Of a DNA stretch of 64,000 nt, positions 47,271 to 55,777 are shown piece after piece. This DNA comes from Paranoxybacillus vitaminiphilus (lineage in GTDB: Bacteria > Bacillota > Bacilli > Bacillales > Anoxybacillaceae), in contig NZ_QLMH01000001.1 in the NCBI RefSeq assembly GCF_003259935.1, forward strand, positions 406,710-470,709. Direction: 5' to 3'. The notes beneath the pieces are model-generated. The model was not told the DNA's origin, searched no databases, and was given only the letters and a program-made list of their open reading frames with translations. Made by a program: the position numbers and the translations under genes. Numbering within the stretch: position 1 is the first letter of the stretch; each line of letters opens with the position of its first letter.

Positions 47271-49814
47271 CTAGTTGATCCCCTTTTGTAACAAAAGCTT
47301 TGCTTGCTTGCTTTCTAACGGCGGGCTGATGAAGTAGCCTTGCGCTTCATGGCAGCCTTTATCAGCTAAATATTGCAGCTGTTCATGATTTTCAACACCT
47401 TCAGCGATGACGTTCATATGAAGATGATGCGCCAGCGCAATAATCGTCTCGGTAATGGCCCGGCCATCGTGAGAATGCGGACAATCGCGGATAAACGATT
47501 GGTCAATTTTTAATGTATCGACATCCAACCGTTTTAAATAGCCAAGTGACGAATATCCGGTGCCAAAATCATCGATGGACAGCCGAACACCTAGTTCTTT
47601 GATGCGGCGCAAATTATTTAAAATAGTTGCTTCGTTATAAATCATCATATTTTCGGTAATCTCAAGCTCCAACCATTCTGGAGCTGCTTTTATGTCTTGT
47701 AATGCCGCCTCAATTCTTCTTGTAAAATATTGATCTTGCAACTCTTTGACGGAGACGTTGACAGCGATGCGAATCGGCTCCAATCCTTCCTCAACCCACG
47801 CTTGCTGCTGCTTTAGTGCTTTTCGCACAATGGACTCGCCAATTGGAACGATCAAACCGCTTTCTTCAGCAAGCGGAATGAACAGATTTGGCGGGATAAT
47901 GCCTTGTTCAGGATGATACCAGCGGACGAGCGCTTCCATCGCAACAATCTTCTTTGTTAATACATTGATAATCGGTTGAAAAACAATCGTAAGTTCATCG
48001 TTTTTAATCGCTTTGCGCAAATCGCTCAGTAAAACGATATGTTCAACGGTTGGACGGGCTACTTCATTGGAATGGACGTAGTAGCCGTTTTTCCCGTTTC
48101 GTTTTGCTTCATACATTGCTACATCTGCGTGCTTCAGCAATGTTTCTGCATCGACTCCGTCATCTGGATAAAAAGCGATTCCAATGCTTGGAGTAATTAA
48201 TAAATCAATGTCGTTAATTTGAATCGGTTCCTCAAATACACGTAAAATCCGATTGGCAGTATCGATGGCTTCCTCCTTTGTCTGAATCGGTGCCAAAAGA
48301 ATCGCAAACTCATCTCCCCCCATTCTTGAAACGATTCCTTTGTGTTGCATTTCTTCTTGTAAAATGGCCGCTACTTGCTGAAGTACGATGTCCCCGACTG
48401 TGTGTCCAAGCGAATCATTCACATGTTTGAAGCGATCTAAATCCATATACAATAAAGCGAACATGCTTGATGTTCGTTTCGCTTCTGAAATGGCTTTAAA
48501 AATATGTTCTTGAAACATTCGGCGGTTTGGCAATCCGGTTAACGCATCAAAATAGGCCATTTCCCGGATACGTTCACCATGTTCGACACGCTCTGTAATG
48601 TTTTTGGCAATGCTGAAAACGCCGGTGATTTGATTATTCACAACAATTGGAACAGAAGTGACAGTCAAATATAACAAATCGTTATTTTTTGTGCGAATGC
48701 GGATGTCGTAATTTTGTGAATCACCTTTTGCTGCCTTCTCAAACAATTCGATCGATTTATCTAAATCTTCCGGAACGACTAACGGCTGAAAATTCATGGT
48801 TAATAACTCGTCTCGGCTGTACCCGGAAATGTTGACAGCTGCTTGGTTGACGGAAGAAACAGAGCCGTCTAACCGCAATGAAAAAACAGCATCTTGGTTA
48901 TGTTCAAACAATGATTGATAGCGTTGTTTACTTTCAAGCAATTCATTTTTCATTTGTGCTTGTTCAAGCGCAAGTCCTGCTAAAAGAGAGAAGGTGCGAA
49001 TGACTTCCAAATCTTCTTCTGTCGGTTCGCGTACTTGGCGATGATAAATCGCCAAAGTACCGAGCACTTGTTTTGTCGACGAAAAAATCGGTACCGCCCA
49101 ACAGGCGCGCAACCCGTGCGGCAACGCAAGATGTTTAAAATCGTGCCAGCGCGGATCGGTTTCAATATTAGAAACAATCACCGTCTCTTGGTAAAAAGCG
49201 GCTGTTCCGCATGAGCCGGCATTTGGCCCAATGTAAAAACCGTTCATTGCATCGATATATTCTTTCGGCAAACTTGGCGCCGTTTTATGATAAAGGCGTT
49301 TCCCATCTTCATCCAATAATAAAATCGAACAAATGGCATCTGGATCAATCGTTTCAACGGTGCGTGCAAGTTCATGCAAGATGATCGCTACGGGGATGCC
49401 TTGAGTGATTTTTTCAAGAATTTTCTTCTGCGCAGCTAACATTTGCTCAGCCCTCTTATGCTTGGTAATGTTATAACAAGTAATAAGAAGGACGCTTTTT
49501 CCTTCTCCTGTTTGCATAACGCGGACAAAGTCTTTCATAAACAGTGAAAGTCCATTTTTCGCTACTTTGCGAAGCTCTAGTGTATGCACGTCATTCGGTT
49601 TGGTTTGTGAAAGATATTGCAACTGTTTATGCACATCATCTTGATCTTCTTCATGCACAATCTTAAGAATCGAAAAACCGATTAATTCCTCACGTTCATA
49701 GCCGAGACAATCTAAAGTAAAGTCATTCACATCTATGATAATACCTTCACAATCTAAAACAAACTGCATCGCAGGCATGAAAAAATGGTAGTCCGTATGG
49801 ATTGAGTGCTTCAT
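47271..49814 (-). CDS. PAS-GAF-PAS-GGDEF-EAL cyclic di-GMP protein
   Basis: An 847-residue cytoplasmic sensor-enzyme with no membrane helix. Domains: PAS (about 1-125), GAF (about 150-295), PAS (about 305-425), GGDEF (about 430-590) with an intact SRMGGDEFAILLA, and EAL (about 600-847) with MEALVRWYHPEQG and DDFGTGYSSLGYLKR. Both output domains keep their catalytic motifs, so it could make and break c-di-GMP; GAF or PAS ligands would set the balance. The ATG at 49814 (MKHSIHTDYHF) is the likely start. A c-di-GMP riboswitch lies 645 bp away on the other strand. The last residues follow the usual EAL end. Confidence 0.92.
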   Translation of the reverse strand: MKHSIHTDYHFFMPAMQFVLDCEGIIIDVNDFTLDCLGYEREELIGFSILKIVHEEDQDDVHKQLQYLSQTKPNDVHTLELRKVAKNGLSLFMKDFVRVMQTGEGKSVLLITCYNITKHKRAEQMLAAQKKILEKITQGIPVAIILHELARTVETIDPDAICSILLLDEDGKRLYHKTAPSLPKEYIDAMNGFYIGPNAGSCGTAAFYQETVIVSNIETDPRWHDFKHLALPHGLRACWAVPIFSSTKQVLGTLAIYHRQVREPTEEDLEVIRTFSLLAGLALEQAQMKNELLESKQRYQSLFEHNQDAVFSLRLDGSVSSVNQAAVNISGYSRDELLTMNFQPLVVPEDLDKSIELFEKAAKGDSQNYDIRIRTKNNDLLYLTVTSVPIVVNNQITGVFSIAKNITERVEHGERIREMAYFDALTGLPNRRMFQEHIFKAISEAKRTSSMFALLYMDLDRFKHVNDSLGHTVGDIVLQQVAAILQEEMQHKGIVSRMGGDEFAILLAPIQTKEEAIDTANRILRVFEEPIQINDIDLLITPSIGIAFYPDDGVDAETLLKHADVAMYEAKRNGKNGYYVHSNEVARPTVEHIVLLSDLRKAIKNDELTIVFQPIINVLTKKIVAMEALVRWYHPEQGIIPPNLFIPLAEESGLIVPIGESIVRKALKQQQAWVEEGLEPIRIAVNVSVKELQDQYFTRRIEAALQDIKAAPEWLELEITENMMIYNEATILNNLRRIKELGVRLSIDDFGTGYSSLGYLKRLDVDTLKIDQSFIRDCPHSHDGRAITETIIALAHHLHMNVIAEGVENHEQLQYLADKGCHEAQGYFISPPLESKQAKLLLQKGIN

Positions 49815-49838
49815 TACATACAACCCCACTCTAGCCAA

Positions 49839-50386
49839 AACTATGTTTTAGCTGTAGACGAACAGATTAAAATTTTGCAGATTATGCAAATGTAGGTATG
49901 ACTATTTTACCATCATTTTTGATTTTTGTTAAAAAAATTTGAAAACAATTGTCGAAATGTTGAAAAATTTAGTACGCAACGATGCATGATGTTAAGAAAG
50001 TTTTTTTGAAAAATGTAAAATTTGTTTCCTATTCGTCGACTTTTAGCTAATTACATGATTTTTGCTGAAGAAGGTCTTTTTGCTCGTGCCATCATTCTTC
50101 GCTGTTATTGCAGTGGCGAGCATGAACATAGTCATTCATTGAAATGAGGGGACTCATTTATTAAATAATCGAAGCAGTGCATTTTTGTCCACAGGTGTTA
50201 TCTTTTATATTTGATTAATACAAGAATCATCGGAACGACTTCAATTTTCAAATTGTAGAAAGAGATTAGAAAGAAATAAATGATTAGGTGAGAAAAAACA
50301 TGGATACTGACTGCGAAATGTCCTATTTTGTTATCAAAAAGTGAGCAAAATAACTTGAAATGTATTTATTGCAACATCAATCTAAT
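49839..50386. other. Gene-free stretch before the c-di-GMP riboswitch
   Basis: About 550 AT-rich bases hold no supported gene on either strand. A short frame at 50299-50343 (ATG after TAGGTGAG) is too short to judge. Promoters for the GGDEF-EAL gene must lie in the left part, but none stands out. Confidence 0.5.
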
Positions 50387-50415
50387 TTGACAAAATTCGA
50401 CGACTTCTATAACAT
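50387..50415 (+). promoter_or_regulatory. Probable promoter of the pterin operon
   Basis: TTGACA (50387-50392) with a -10 of TAACAT (50410-50415, 17 bp) or TATAAC (50408-50413, 15 bp), about 45 bp before the riboswitch. Confidence 0.5.
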
Positions 50416-50458
50416 CTGAATAAACAAACAAATAAAAGTTGTTTTAAATATTCTCGAT

Positions 50459-50538
50459 AAAGGCAAACTCATTCGAAAGATGAGGACGCAAAGCCACGGG
50501 CCTAAGGAGAGTTTCTCTATGGCAGCCGGGTTGCCGAA
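50459..50538 (+). promoter_or_regulatory. Class I cyclic di-GMP riboswitch (GEMM)
   Basis: AAAGGCAAACTCATTCGAAA starts the P1b arm with its GAAA tetraloop; GATGAGGACGCAAAGCCACG and GGCCTAAGG follow. The second arm (GAGAGTTTCTC) leads to ATGGCAGCCGGGTTGCCGAA, the tetraloop-receptor side. These are the diagnostic invariant blocks of GEMM-I RNA, which binds c-di-GMP. It leads the folE operon. Confidence 0.93.
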
Positions 50539-50688
50539 AGAATATTAGCTTATATAAATTCAGAGTTCAGGTTGGGAAAAATTTGGTATAAGTAAGCGTT
50601 TAAGTTAGACAAAAGAGCTGTTGGGACGTTTTATATATGCCATATGTCGACAAATCAATCTGAATGAAGTGGAGCTATTATTCTTTCA

Positions 50689-50722
50689 AGTCCTCATTTT
50701 ACAAAAATGGGGGCTTTTTATT
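50689..50722 (+). terminator. Leader terminator of the pterin operon
   Basis: AGTCCTCATTTT pairs with AAAATGGGGGCT around ACAA, then a T run, 150 bp after the riboswitch and about 50 bp before folE. It is the likely expression platform; whether c-di-GMP favours or prevents it cannot be judged by eye. Confidence 0.75.
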
Positions 50723-50770
50723 TATTTTGAATGAATCTGCGATTGTTAATCTTTAGTTGAGGTGGAAGAT

Positions 50771-51343
50771 ATGGCACAAGATATCCGATTAGATGCAATG
50801 GAAGAAACGATTCGCACTTTGTTAGAACAAATTGGTGAAGACCCTGAAAGAGAAGGGTTAAAAGATACACCAAAACGAGTCGCAAAAATGTACAGAGAGG
50901 TATTCGCTGGAATAGGAGTGGATCCGAAAACAGCCTTAACGACAACCTTTGAAGAAGCTTATGAAGGAATCGTAACAGTAAAAGATATTTCCTATTATAC
51001 ATTTTGTGAACATCACTTAATTCCGTTTTACGGAAAAGCCCATATTGGCTATATTCCGAGCGGTCGTGTCGTTGGATTAAGTAAATTTGCGAGATTGGTT
51101 GAGCTTGTTTCCAAGAAACCTCAAGTACAGGAAAGAATGACGCAAGAAATTGCCGATGCCATCATGGACGTTTTAAATCCAAAAGGGGTCATCGTTAATA
51201 TTGAGGGAACCCATTTATGTATGTGTGCAAGAGGGGTTAAGAAGCCCGGTGCGAAAACGATTACTTCTGTGAAAAAAGGTGTTTTTGCAGAGAAGGACTT
51301 GTTAGTACAGGAGTTTGAACGAGCGATTTACCGAGCGCTGTAA
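50771..51343 (+). CDS. folE: GTP cyclohydrolase I
   Basis: It converts GTP to 7,8-dihydroneopterin triphosphate, the entry to folate and biopterin. The 190 residues hold the zinc ligands in YTFCEHHLIPFYGKAHIGYI and HLCMCARGVKKPG, the classical zinc-dependent type IA enzyme. The ATG at 50771 follows GAGGTGG. First gene behind the c-di-GMP riboswitch; next to PTPS and a reductase rather than folate genes, so it probably serves a special pterin. A housekeeping copy may exist elsewhere. Confidence 0.95.
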   Translation: MAQDIRLDAMEETIRTLLEQIGEDPEREGLKDTPKRVAKMYREVFAGIGVDPKTALTTTFEEAYEGIVTVKDISYYTFCEHHLIPFYGKAHIGYIPSGRVVGLSKFARLVELVSKKPQVQERMTQEIADAIMDVLNPKGVIVNIEGTHLCMCARGVKKPGAKTITSVKKGVFAEKDLLVQEFERAIYRAL

Positions 51344-51358
51344 GGTGGTGTATGAATC

Positions 51359-52171
51359 ATGTATTTATTAAGAAAAATATTTTTTTCTGCCGCGCATTAC
51401 TACCGAGTGTCAAGCTGGAGTGAAGAACAAAACAAAAAAGTATTTGGTCCATGCAGTTCTATACATGGCCACGGTCATGATTATGTGCTTGATGTGATGG
51501 TAACTGGCGCTTTTCAGCAAGATTCAGGGATCGTTGTAAATATTAACGATGTCGATAAGGTCGTAAAATCCTTTATACAGGAAGAGTTTGATGGAAAGTT
51601 CCTCAATCTGGAGCATCCACACTTCCAAAAGTACATGCCTACGACAGAGGGGATTGTATCGTATATGTGGAATCGCCTCGAAGAGCGTTTTCAAGGGTGT
51701 CGGCTTCATAAATTAACATTGCATGAAAATGATTTCCTTTATGCCGAGAAAGGAAGGGACAATATGGTTACATTAACGAGAAAGTATCATTTTAGCTCCG
51801 CACACCGCTTACATAGTGAACAGCTCAGTGAGGAAGAAAATCTTCGCCTTTTTGGCAAGTGCAACAATGTGCACGGTCACGGTCATAACTACTACTTAGA
51901 GGTTACCGTTTTCGGTGAACCAGATCCTGTAACAGGGATGATTGTCAACCTTTCTGAACTAGATCAACATGTAGAACGAGAAGTGCTCCAGAAATTTGAT
52001 CATAAACATTTAAATTTAGATACGGAAGAATTTAAACATTTAAATCCGACATCGGAAAATTTAGTTATCGTCATTTGGAAGTTGTTGCAGGATAAGATTC
52101 CAAATCTTTATAAAATCGGTCTATGGGAAACACAAAAAAATTATTTTGAATATTACGGACCAAATCGTTAA
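51359..52171 (+). CDS. Tandem 6-pyruvoyl-tetrahydropterin synthase (PTPS/QueD superfamily)
   Basis: A 270-residue fusion of two PTPS domains (about 1-133 and 137-265). Domain 2 reads like animal PTPS: FSSAHRLHSEQLSEEENLRL, FGKCNNVHGHGHNY (catalytic Cys, zinc His residues), GMIVNLSELD, FDHKHLNLD (catalytic Asp-His) and LWETQ (substrate Glu). Domain 1 keeps the Cys and zinc site (FGPCSSIHGHGHDY) and Glu (LHEND) but has FDGKFLN where Asp-His is expected, so it may not be catalytic. The reaction expected is dihydroneopterin triphosphate to 6-pyruvoyl-tetrahydropterin; QueD-type carboxy-pterin synthesis is the alternative. It lies 15 bp after folE. Confidence 0.88.
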   Translation: MYLLRKIFFSAAHYYRVSSWSEEQNKKVFGPCSSIHGHGHDYVLDVMVTGAFQQDSGIVVNINDVDKVVKSFIQEEFDGKFLNLEHPHFQKYMPTTEGIVSYMWNRLEERFQGCRLHKLTLHENDFLYAEKGRDNMVTLTRKYHFSSAHRLHSEQLSEEENLRLFGKCNNVHGHGHNYYLEVTVFGEPDPVTGMIVNLSELDQHVEREVLQKFDHKHLNLDTEEFKHLNPTSENLVIVIWKLLQDKIPNLYKIGLWETQKNYFEYYGPNR

Positions 52172-52181
52172 GAGGTGACCT

Positions 52182-52892
52182 ATGTTTCGTCTTGATACTT
52201 TGAAAGAAAAAGTAATTGTCATTACTGGCGGAAGCAGAGGAATTGGTTTAGCAAGTGCAAAGCTGTTTCATGAGTTAGGAGCAACAATTATTCTTGGTAG
52301 TCGTTCGATAAAGCAACATCCGCCATTAATTGGTGAACGTGTTTATGCGATGAACGTCGACGTTGCCAATGAAGAGGATGTGATTCGTTTTGTTGAGGAA
52401 ACGGTAGAGGCTGCCGGTGTTCCCGATATTTTAATTAATGCCGCGGGAGTTGGAACCTTTTCGAACGCTTTAGATCTTGAATCTAAAGATTTTAATGAAA
52501 TGATTGATGTGAATTTAAAAGGAACGTTTTATTGCTGCAAATATTTTGCAAAGAAAATGCTAACGAAACAAAGCGGGCAAATGATCAATATCGTTTCCAT
52601 TGCCGGTAAGGAAGCGATTCCGGGATGTGCGGGCTATTCTGCTTCAAAGTTTGGTGTGCTTGGACTAACGAAAGTATTGCAAGCTGAATTAAGAACAGAA
52701 GGGATTCAAGTAACAGCCTTATTGCCAGGCGCCGTTCGCAGTACGTTTTGGGATGGAATGGAACAAACACCGGATGTCTCAAAAATGATTCCAGTCGAGG
52801 TTTTGGCACAGCATATTGTCTATTTAGCGGCACAACCGAAGGAAGCATCGATTGATGAAATCACCATTATGCCGCCATTAGGGATTCTTTAA
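52182..52892 (+). CDS. Short-chain dehydrogenase, candidate sepiapterin reductase
   Basis: A 236-residue NAD(P)-dependent reductase: cofactor loop ITGGSRGIGLA, NAAGVG, catalytic Ser in NIVSIAGKEA and Tyr-Lys in GYSASKFGV. It follows the PTPS gene by 10 bp (AGAGGTGACC site). General SDR sequence does not prove the substrate, but reduction of 6-pyruvoyl-tetrahydropterin by an SDR is the known last step to tetrahydrobiopterin. Confidence 0.85.
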   Translation: MFRLDTLKEKVIVITGGSRGIGLASAKLFHELGATIILGSRSIKQHPPLIGERVYAMNVDVANEEDVIRFVEETVEAAGVPDILINAAGVGTFSNALDLESKDFNEMIDVNLKGTFYCCKYFAKKMLTKQSGQMINIVSIAGKEAIPGCAGYSASKFGVLGLTKVLQAELRTEGIQVTALLPGAVRSTFWDGMEQTPDVSKMIPVEVLAQHIVYLAAQPKEASIDEITIMPPLGIL

Positions 52893-53001
52893 TTGTTATC
52901 TATAAAGAGCCTTTACTTTGAATGATGAGGAAATGGACAAATAAAAATAACAAGGACTTGTATTTTATGCAGCTGAAAGAAAAGAAAGGGAGCAAGTGAG
53001 C

Positions 53002-54069
53002 ATGAATTCAACTGTTGAAAATAAGACAATCAAAGAAGCTCTTATGACAGCTTTGTTATTTGATGGATTTTGGGATCGCTGGATTGCTCATGGCGTCAGA
53101 AAAGAAGATCTTCAGCAAATACGCTCCCGATTTGTTAGTATCGATGGATGGACAAGCGGTTGGACTGAACAAGCCGAAAATAAGCAGCGGGAAGCTGATT
53201 TATTGGAAAAGAACGGTCAGTTTCCAAAAGCGATAGAGGCGTATAAAACGGCTGCATTATATTATCAGCTGGCACAATGGATTTATAGTGTTGCCGATCC
53301 ACGCAAAAAAGATTACTTGCAAAAAAGTGTCCAATTGCTGCAAAAAGCGGATCGTTTAGCCGACTATCGGATCCAATATGAAAAGTTATTGCTTGGGGAT
53401 TCGTATTGTCGGGGAAGAATTCTTTTTCCTATCGCCACTCCTTTGGGAGTTGTAATCATGTTGAACCCGATCGACTCAGCGAAAGAAGAATTATATTCGT
53501 ATGAGCATGATTTCGTTTCGCAAGGCTTTGTTGTTTTGAACTTTGACGGTCCAGGACAAGGGGAGACATTGTTGTTTGAAGGACAGTTTGCTTCCCGGGC
53601 GAACTGGGAAATGTATGTTGCTGCTTTAATGAACTTAGCGAAAACCCAATTTGCTGACCTTCCAGTTTTTGTATTCGGAACGAGCTCAGGGGCGGCATGG
53701 ACCGTTTATGTAAGCCAGGAAAGTTCAATTAAGAAAGCGGTTTCAGTTTCACCGGCGTTTGCTGATGAGAATAAACCACTTCCGCCTTATTTTGTCAATC
53801 GTTTTAAAGCCGTTACAGCTGGTTCGAATTTTATTCCGAATATAAAAGAAGTGAACGTAGCAGCTCCAGTCATGCTTGTTCATGGAAAACAAGATGTCTT
53901 AGTATCAGATGAAAACATGAGATTTTTATATAATCAGCTGCCAAACGGAAAGCGCTGGATTGAATATGAAGAAGAAGGGCATTGCTGCAACTTTAAGTTG
54001 GGAGAAATCCGTATGATCGCTTCCAAGTGGTTTAAAGAGGGGGATCAAGATGACATTGGAGGAATTTAA
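53002..54069 (+). CDS. Alpha/beta hydrolase with helical N-terminal domain
   Basis: A 355-residue protein. About 120 N-terminal residues are helical (FDGFWDRWIAHGVRKEDLQQ, then KAIEAYKTAALYYQLAQWIY). The hydrolase core has LNFDGPGQGET, nucleophile Ser in FGTSSGAAWT, Asp in VHGKQDVLV and His in EEGHCCNF. The layout resembles FrsA/DUF1100-type and 2,6-dihydroxypseudooxynicotine hydrolase-like enzymes, some of which split C-C bonds. Here a thioesterase or acyl-transfer role with the next-door ACP is possible. ATG 53002 fits GGGAG; its end overlaps the ACP gene by 20 bp. Confidence 0.8.
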   Translation: MNSTVENKTIKEALMTALLFDGFWDRWIAHGVRKEDLQQIRSRFVSIDGWTSGWTEQAENKQREADLLEKNGQFPKAIEAYKTAALYYQLAQWIYSVADPRKKDYLQKSVQLLQKADRLADYRIQYEKLLLGDSYCRGRILFPIATPLGVVIMLNPIDSAKEELYSYEHDFVSQGFVVLNFDGPGQGETLLFEGQFASRANWEMYVAALMNLAKTQFADLPVFVFGTSSGAAWTVYVSQESSIKKAVSVSPAFADENKPLPPYFVNRFKAVTAGSNFIPNIKEVNVAAPVMLVHGKQDVLVSDENMRFLYNQLPNGKRWIEYEEEGHCCNFKLGEIRMIASKWFKEGDQDDIGGI

Positions 54070-54289
54070 GGAATTTATTGCAAAAGTGGGAAAGGTGCCG
54101 CTTGAAATGATTCATGAGGATGCTTCCTTTCGTGACGATTTAAATATTGATTCGCTTCATATGGTGAATTTACTCATTGAGTTAAACAACCGTATTCCTT
54201 TTGACTTTGCTGTTGTACAAGATGCTGAAGTACTTCAGACAGTAGGAAGCCTTTACAGAGCATTGAAAGGGGTTAAGGCAAATGTCTAA
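54050..54289 (+). CDS. Acyl carrier protein
   Basis: A 79-residue four-helix carrier with the phosphopantetheine Ser in DLNIDSLHMVNLLIELNN. It overlaps the hydrolase before it (20 bp) and the ligase after it (8 bp), so the three are translationally coupled. It is distant from fatty-acid AcpP and looks like a stand-alone carrier of a specialised pathway. Confidence 0.88.
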   Translation: MTLEEFKEFIAKVGKVPLEMIHEDASFRDDLNIDSLHMVNLLIELNNRIPFDFAVVQDAEVLQTVGSLYRALKGVKANV

Positions 54290-55775
54290 AACGTTATTTA
54301 ACTGGGTATTCGATCAGGTGGAAGATGAAAATAAAGTGATTGTCTCTTCACAATCGGGAGATTATTCTTATAAGGATTTGTTGGCAGAAATCAATAAATA
54401 TGAAGCTTTATTAAAGCAATTGGGAGATATAAAAGGCAAACGCGTTGCGATGATCGTTCCTAAATTTTCTGCCTTCTTATCCATTAGTTTTGCCGTAAAC
54501 AAACGCGGCGGTATCTTTGTTCCTATCAGCCCGATGCTGCGCTCTGAAGATTTAACAAGTTTATTAGATTTAATTCAGCCGCATATCATCTTTTCGGTCG
54601 ATGAAGTGAATCAATTCTCGTTTAAATCTATATTGCTGAAGTGGGCGGAAAATAAACAAGTTTCCTTGTTTTTATCATCAGACTGCACAAACTGGAGTTT
54701 ACATTCGTTTACGGGGGAAACCATTCCATTGGAAGAAGAACCAATGACACTGATTGTTTGTACATCGGGAAGTACAGGTGTTCCGAAAGGTATTGTTGTA
54801 CATTTGGAGCATCTTGAAAAAGCGTTTAACTCTATCGATACAGGTATGAAATTCCATAAAGAGGACCATGTTTTAATAATGCCTCCAATGACGAGTGTTG
54901 CGGGTTTTTGTTCTATAGTGGGGTTAATGAATCAGAATATTCATGTACTTGCCACAGAATCATATAGTATCCCGGATGTTTTAAGACTGATGAAGAATCA
55001 TAAAGTTAATAAAATATTCACCAGTCCTTCATTATTTAGAGCCATTTACCTATTTGCCAAAAATGCCGATGCCTCCATTTTTGAACATCTGGCTTTAGTG
55101 ATGTTAGTAGGTGAGCCAGTCACGGACGACTTTATCAAAGAGACTCAAGATTTAAATTGTAAAATAATTACGATATTTGGAATGTCAGAAGCAGGCGGAT
55201 TATTATATTCTCCGCTTGATGTCCGTGAGGGAATTGAATGGAATACAATACCAGGAGTTGAGTATAAGTTAAAAGATCCAAATGATGAAGGGATTGGTGA
55301 AATCGTTTTTAAGCCGGATTTTCAATTTGGAGGTTACTATAAAAGACCTGATTTAACGAAAGAGGTATATAATGAAGGCTGGTTTTTATCAGGTGATTTA
55401 GGAAGAATCAACGAAGACAAAAAACTGGAACTTGTCGGCCGGAAAAAAGATATGATTAAAAAAGGCGGACAACAAATTATTCCTGGTGAAGTCGAGAAAG
55501 TGATTGCTAGCCATCCACAAGTAATGAAAGCAGTTGTTGTTGGCATTCCGCATCAAGTTTACGGGGAGCAAGTGATCGCTTTTGTGCAGGGAGACCCGTC
55601 TTTAAATAAACAAGATATTTATAATTATCTAACAGATAAATTGGCGCGCTTTAAAGTTCCAGATGAAATATTATTTATTGAAGAATTTCCTATTATACAA
55701 GGAAAGGTCGATAAAATTACATTACGAAAAATCGCCATGCAGCAACTTGAAATGAACAAACAAGGATGGTCTTAA
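54282..55775 (+). CDS. Acyl-AMP ligase (ANL superfamily)
   Basis: A 497-residue adenylating enzyme: P-loop VCTSGSTGVPKGIVVHLEHL, FGMSEAGGLLYS, WFLSGDLGRINEDKKL, hinge GRKKDMIKKGGQQIIPGEVE and catalytic C-terminal Lys region (IIQGKVDKITLRK). With the overlapping ACP it most likely loads a carboxylic acid onto the carrier. Substrate unknown. AT-rich codon use compared with the acyl-CoA operon at 7-13 kb. Confidence 0.9.
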   Translation: MSKTLFNWVFDQVEDENKVIVSSQSGDYSYKDLLAEINKYEALLKQLGDIKGKRVAMIVPKFSAFLSISFAVNKRGGIFVPISPMLRSEDLTSLLDLIQPHIIFSVDEVNQFSFKSILLKWAENKQVSLFLSSDCTNWSLHSFTGETIPLEEEPMTLIVCTSGSTGVPKGIVVHLEHLEKAFNSIDTGMKFHKEDHVLIMPPMTSVAGFCSIVGLMNQNIHVLATESYSIPDVLRLMKNHKVNKIFTSPSLFRAIYLFAKNADASIFEHLALVMLVGEPVTDDFIKETQDLNCKIITIFGMSEAGGLLYSPLDVREGIEWNTIPGVEYKLKDPNDEGIGEIVFKPDFQFGGYYKRPDLTKEVYNEGWFLSGDLGRINEDKKLELVGRKKDMIKKGGQQIIPGEVEKVIASHPQVMKAVVVGIPHQVYGEQVIAFVQGDPSLNKQDIYNYLTDKLARFKVPDEILFIEEFPIIQGKVDKITLRKIAMQQLEMNKQGWS

Positions 55776-55777
55776 AA

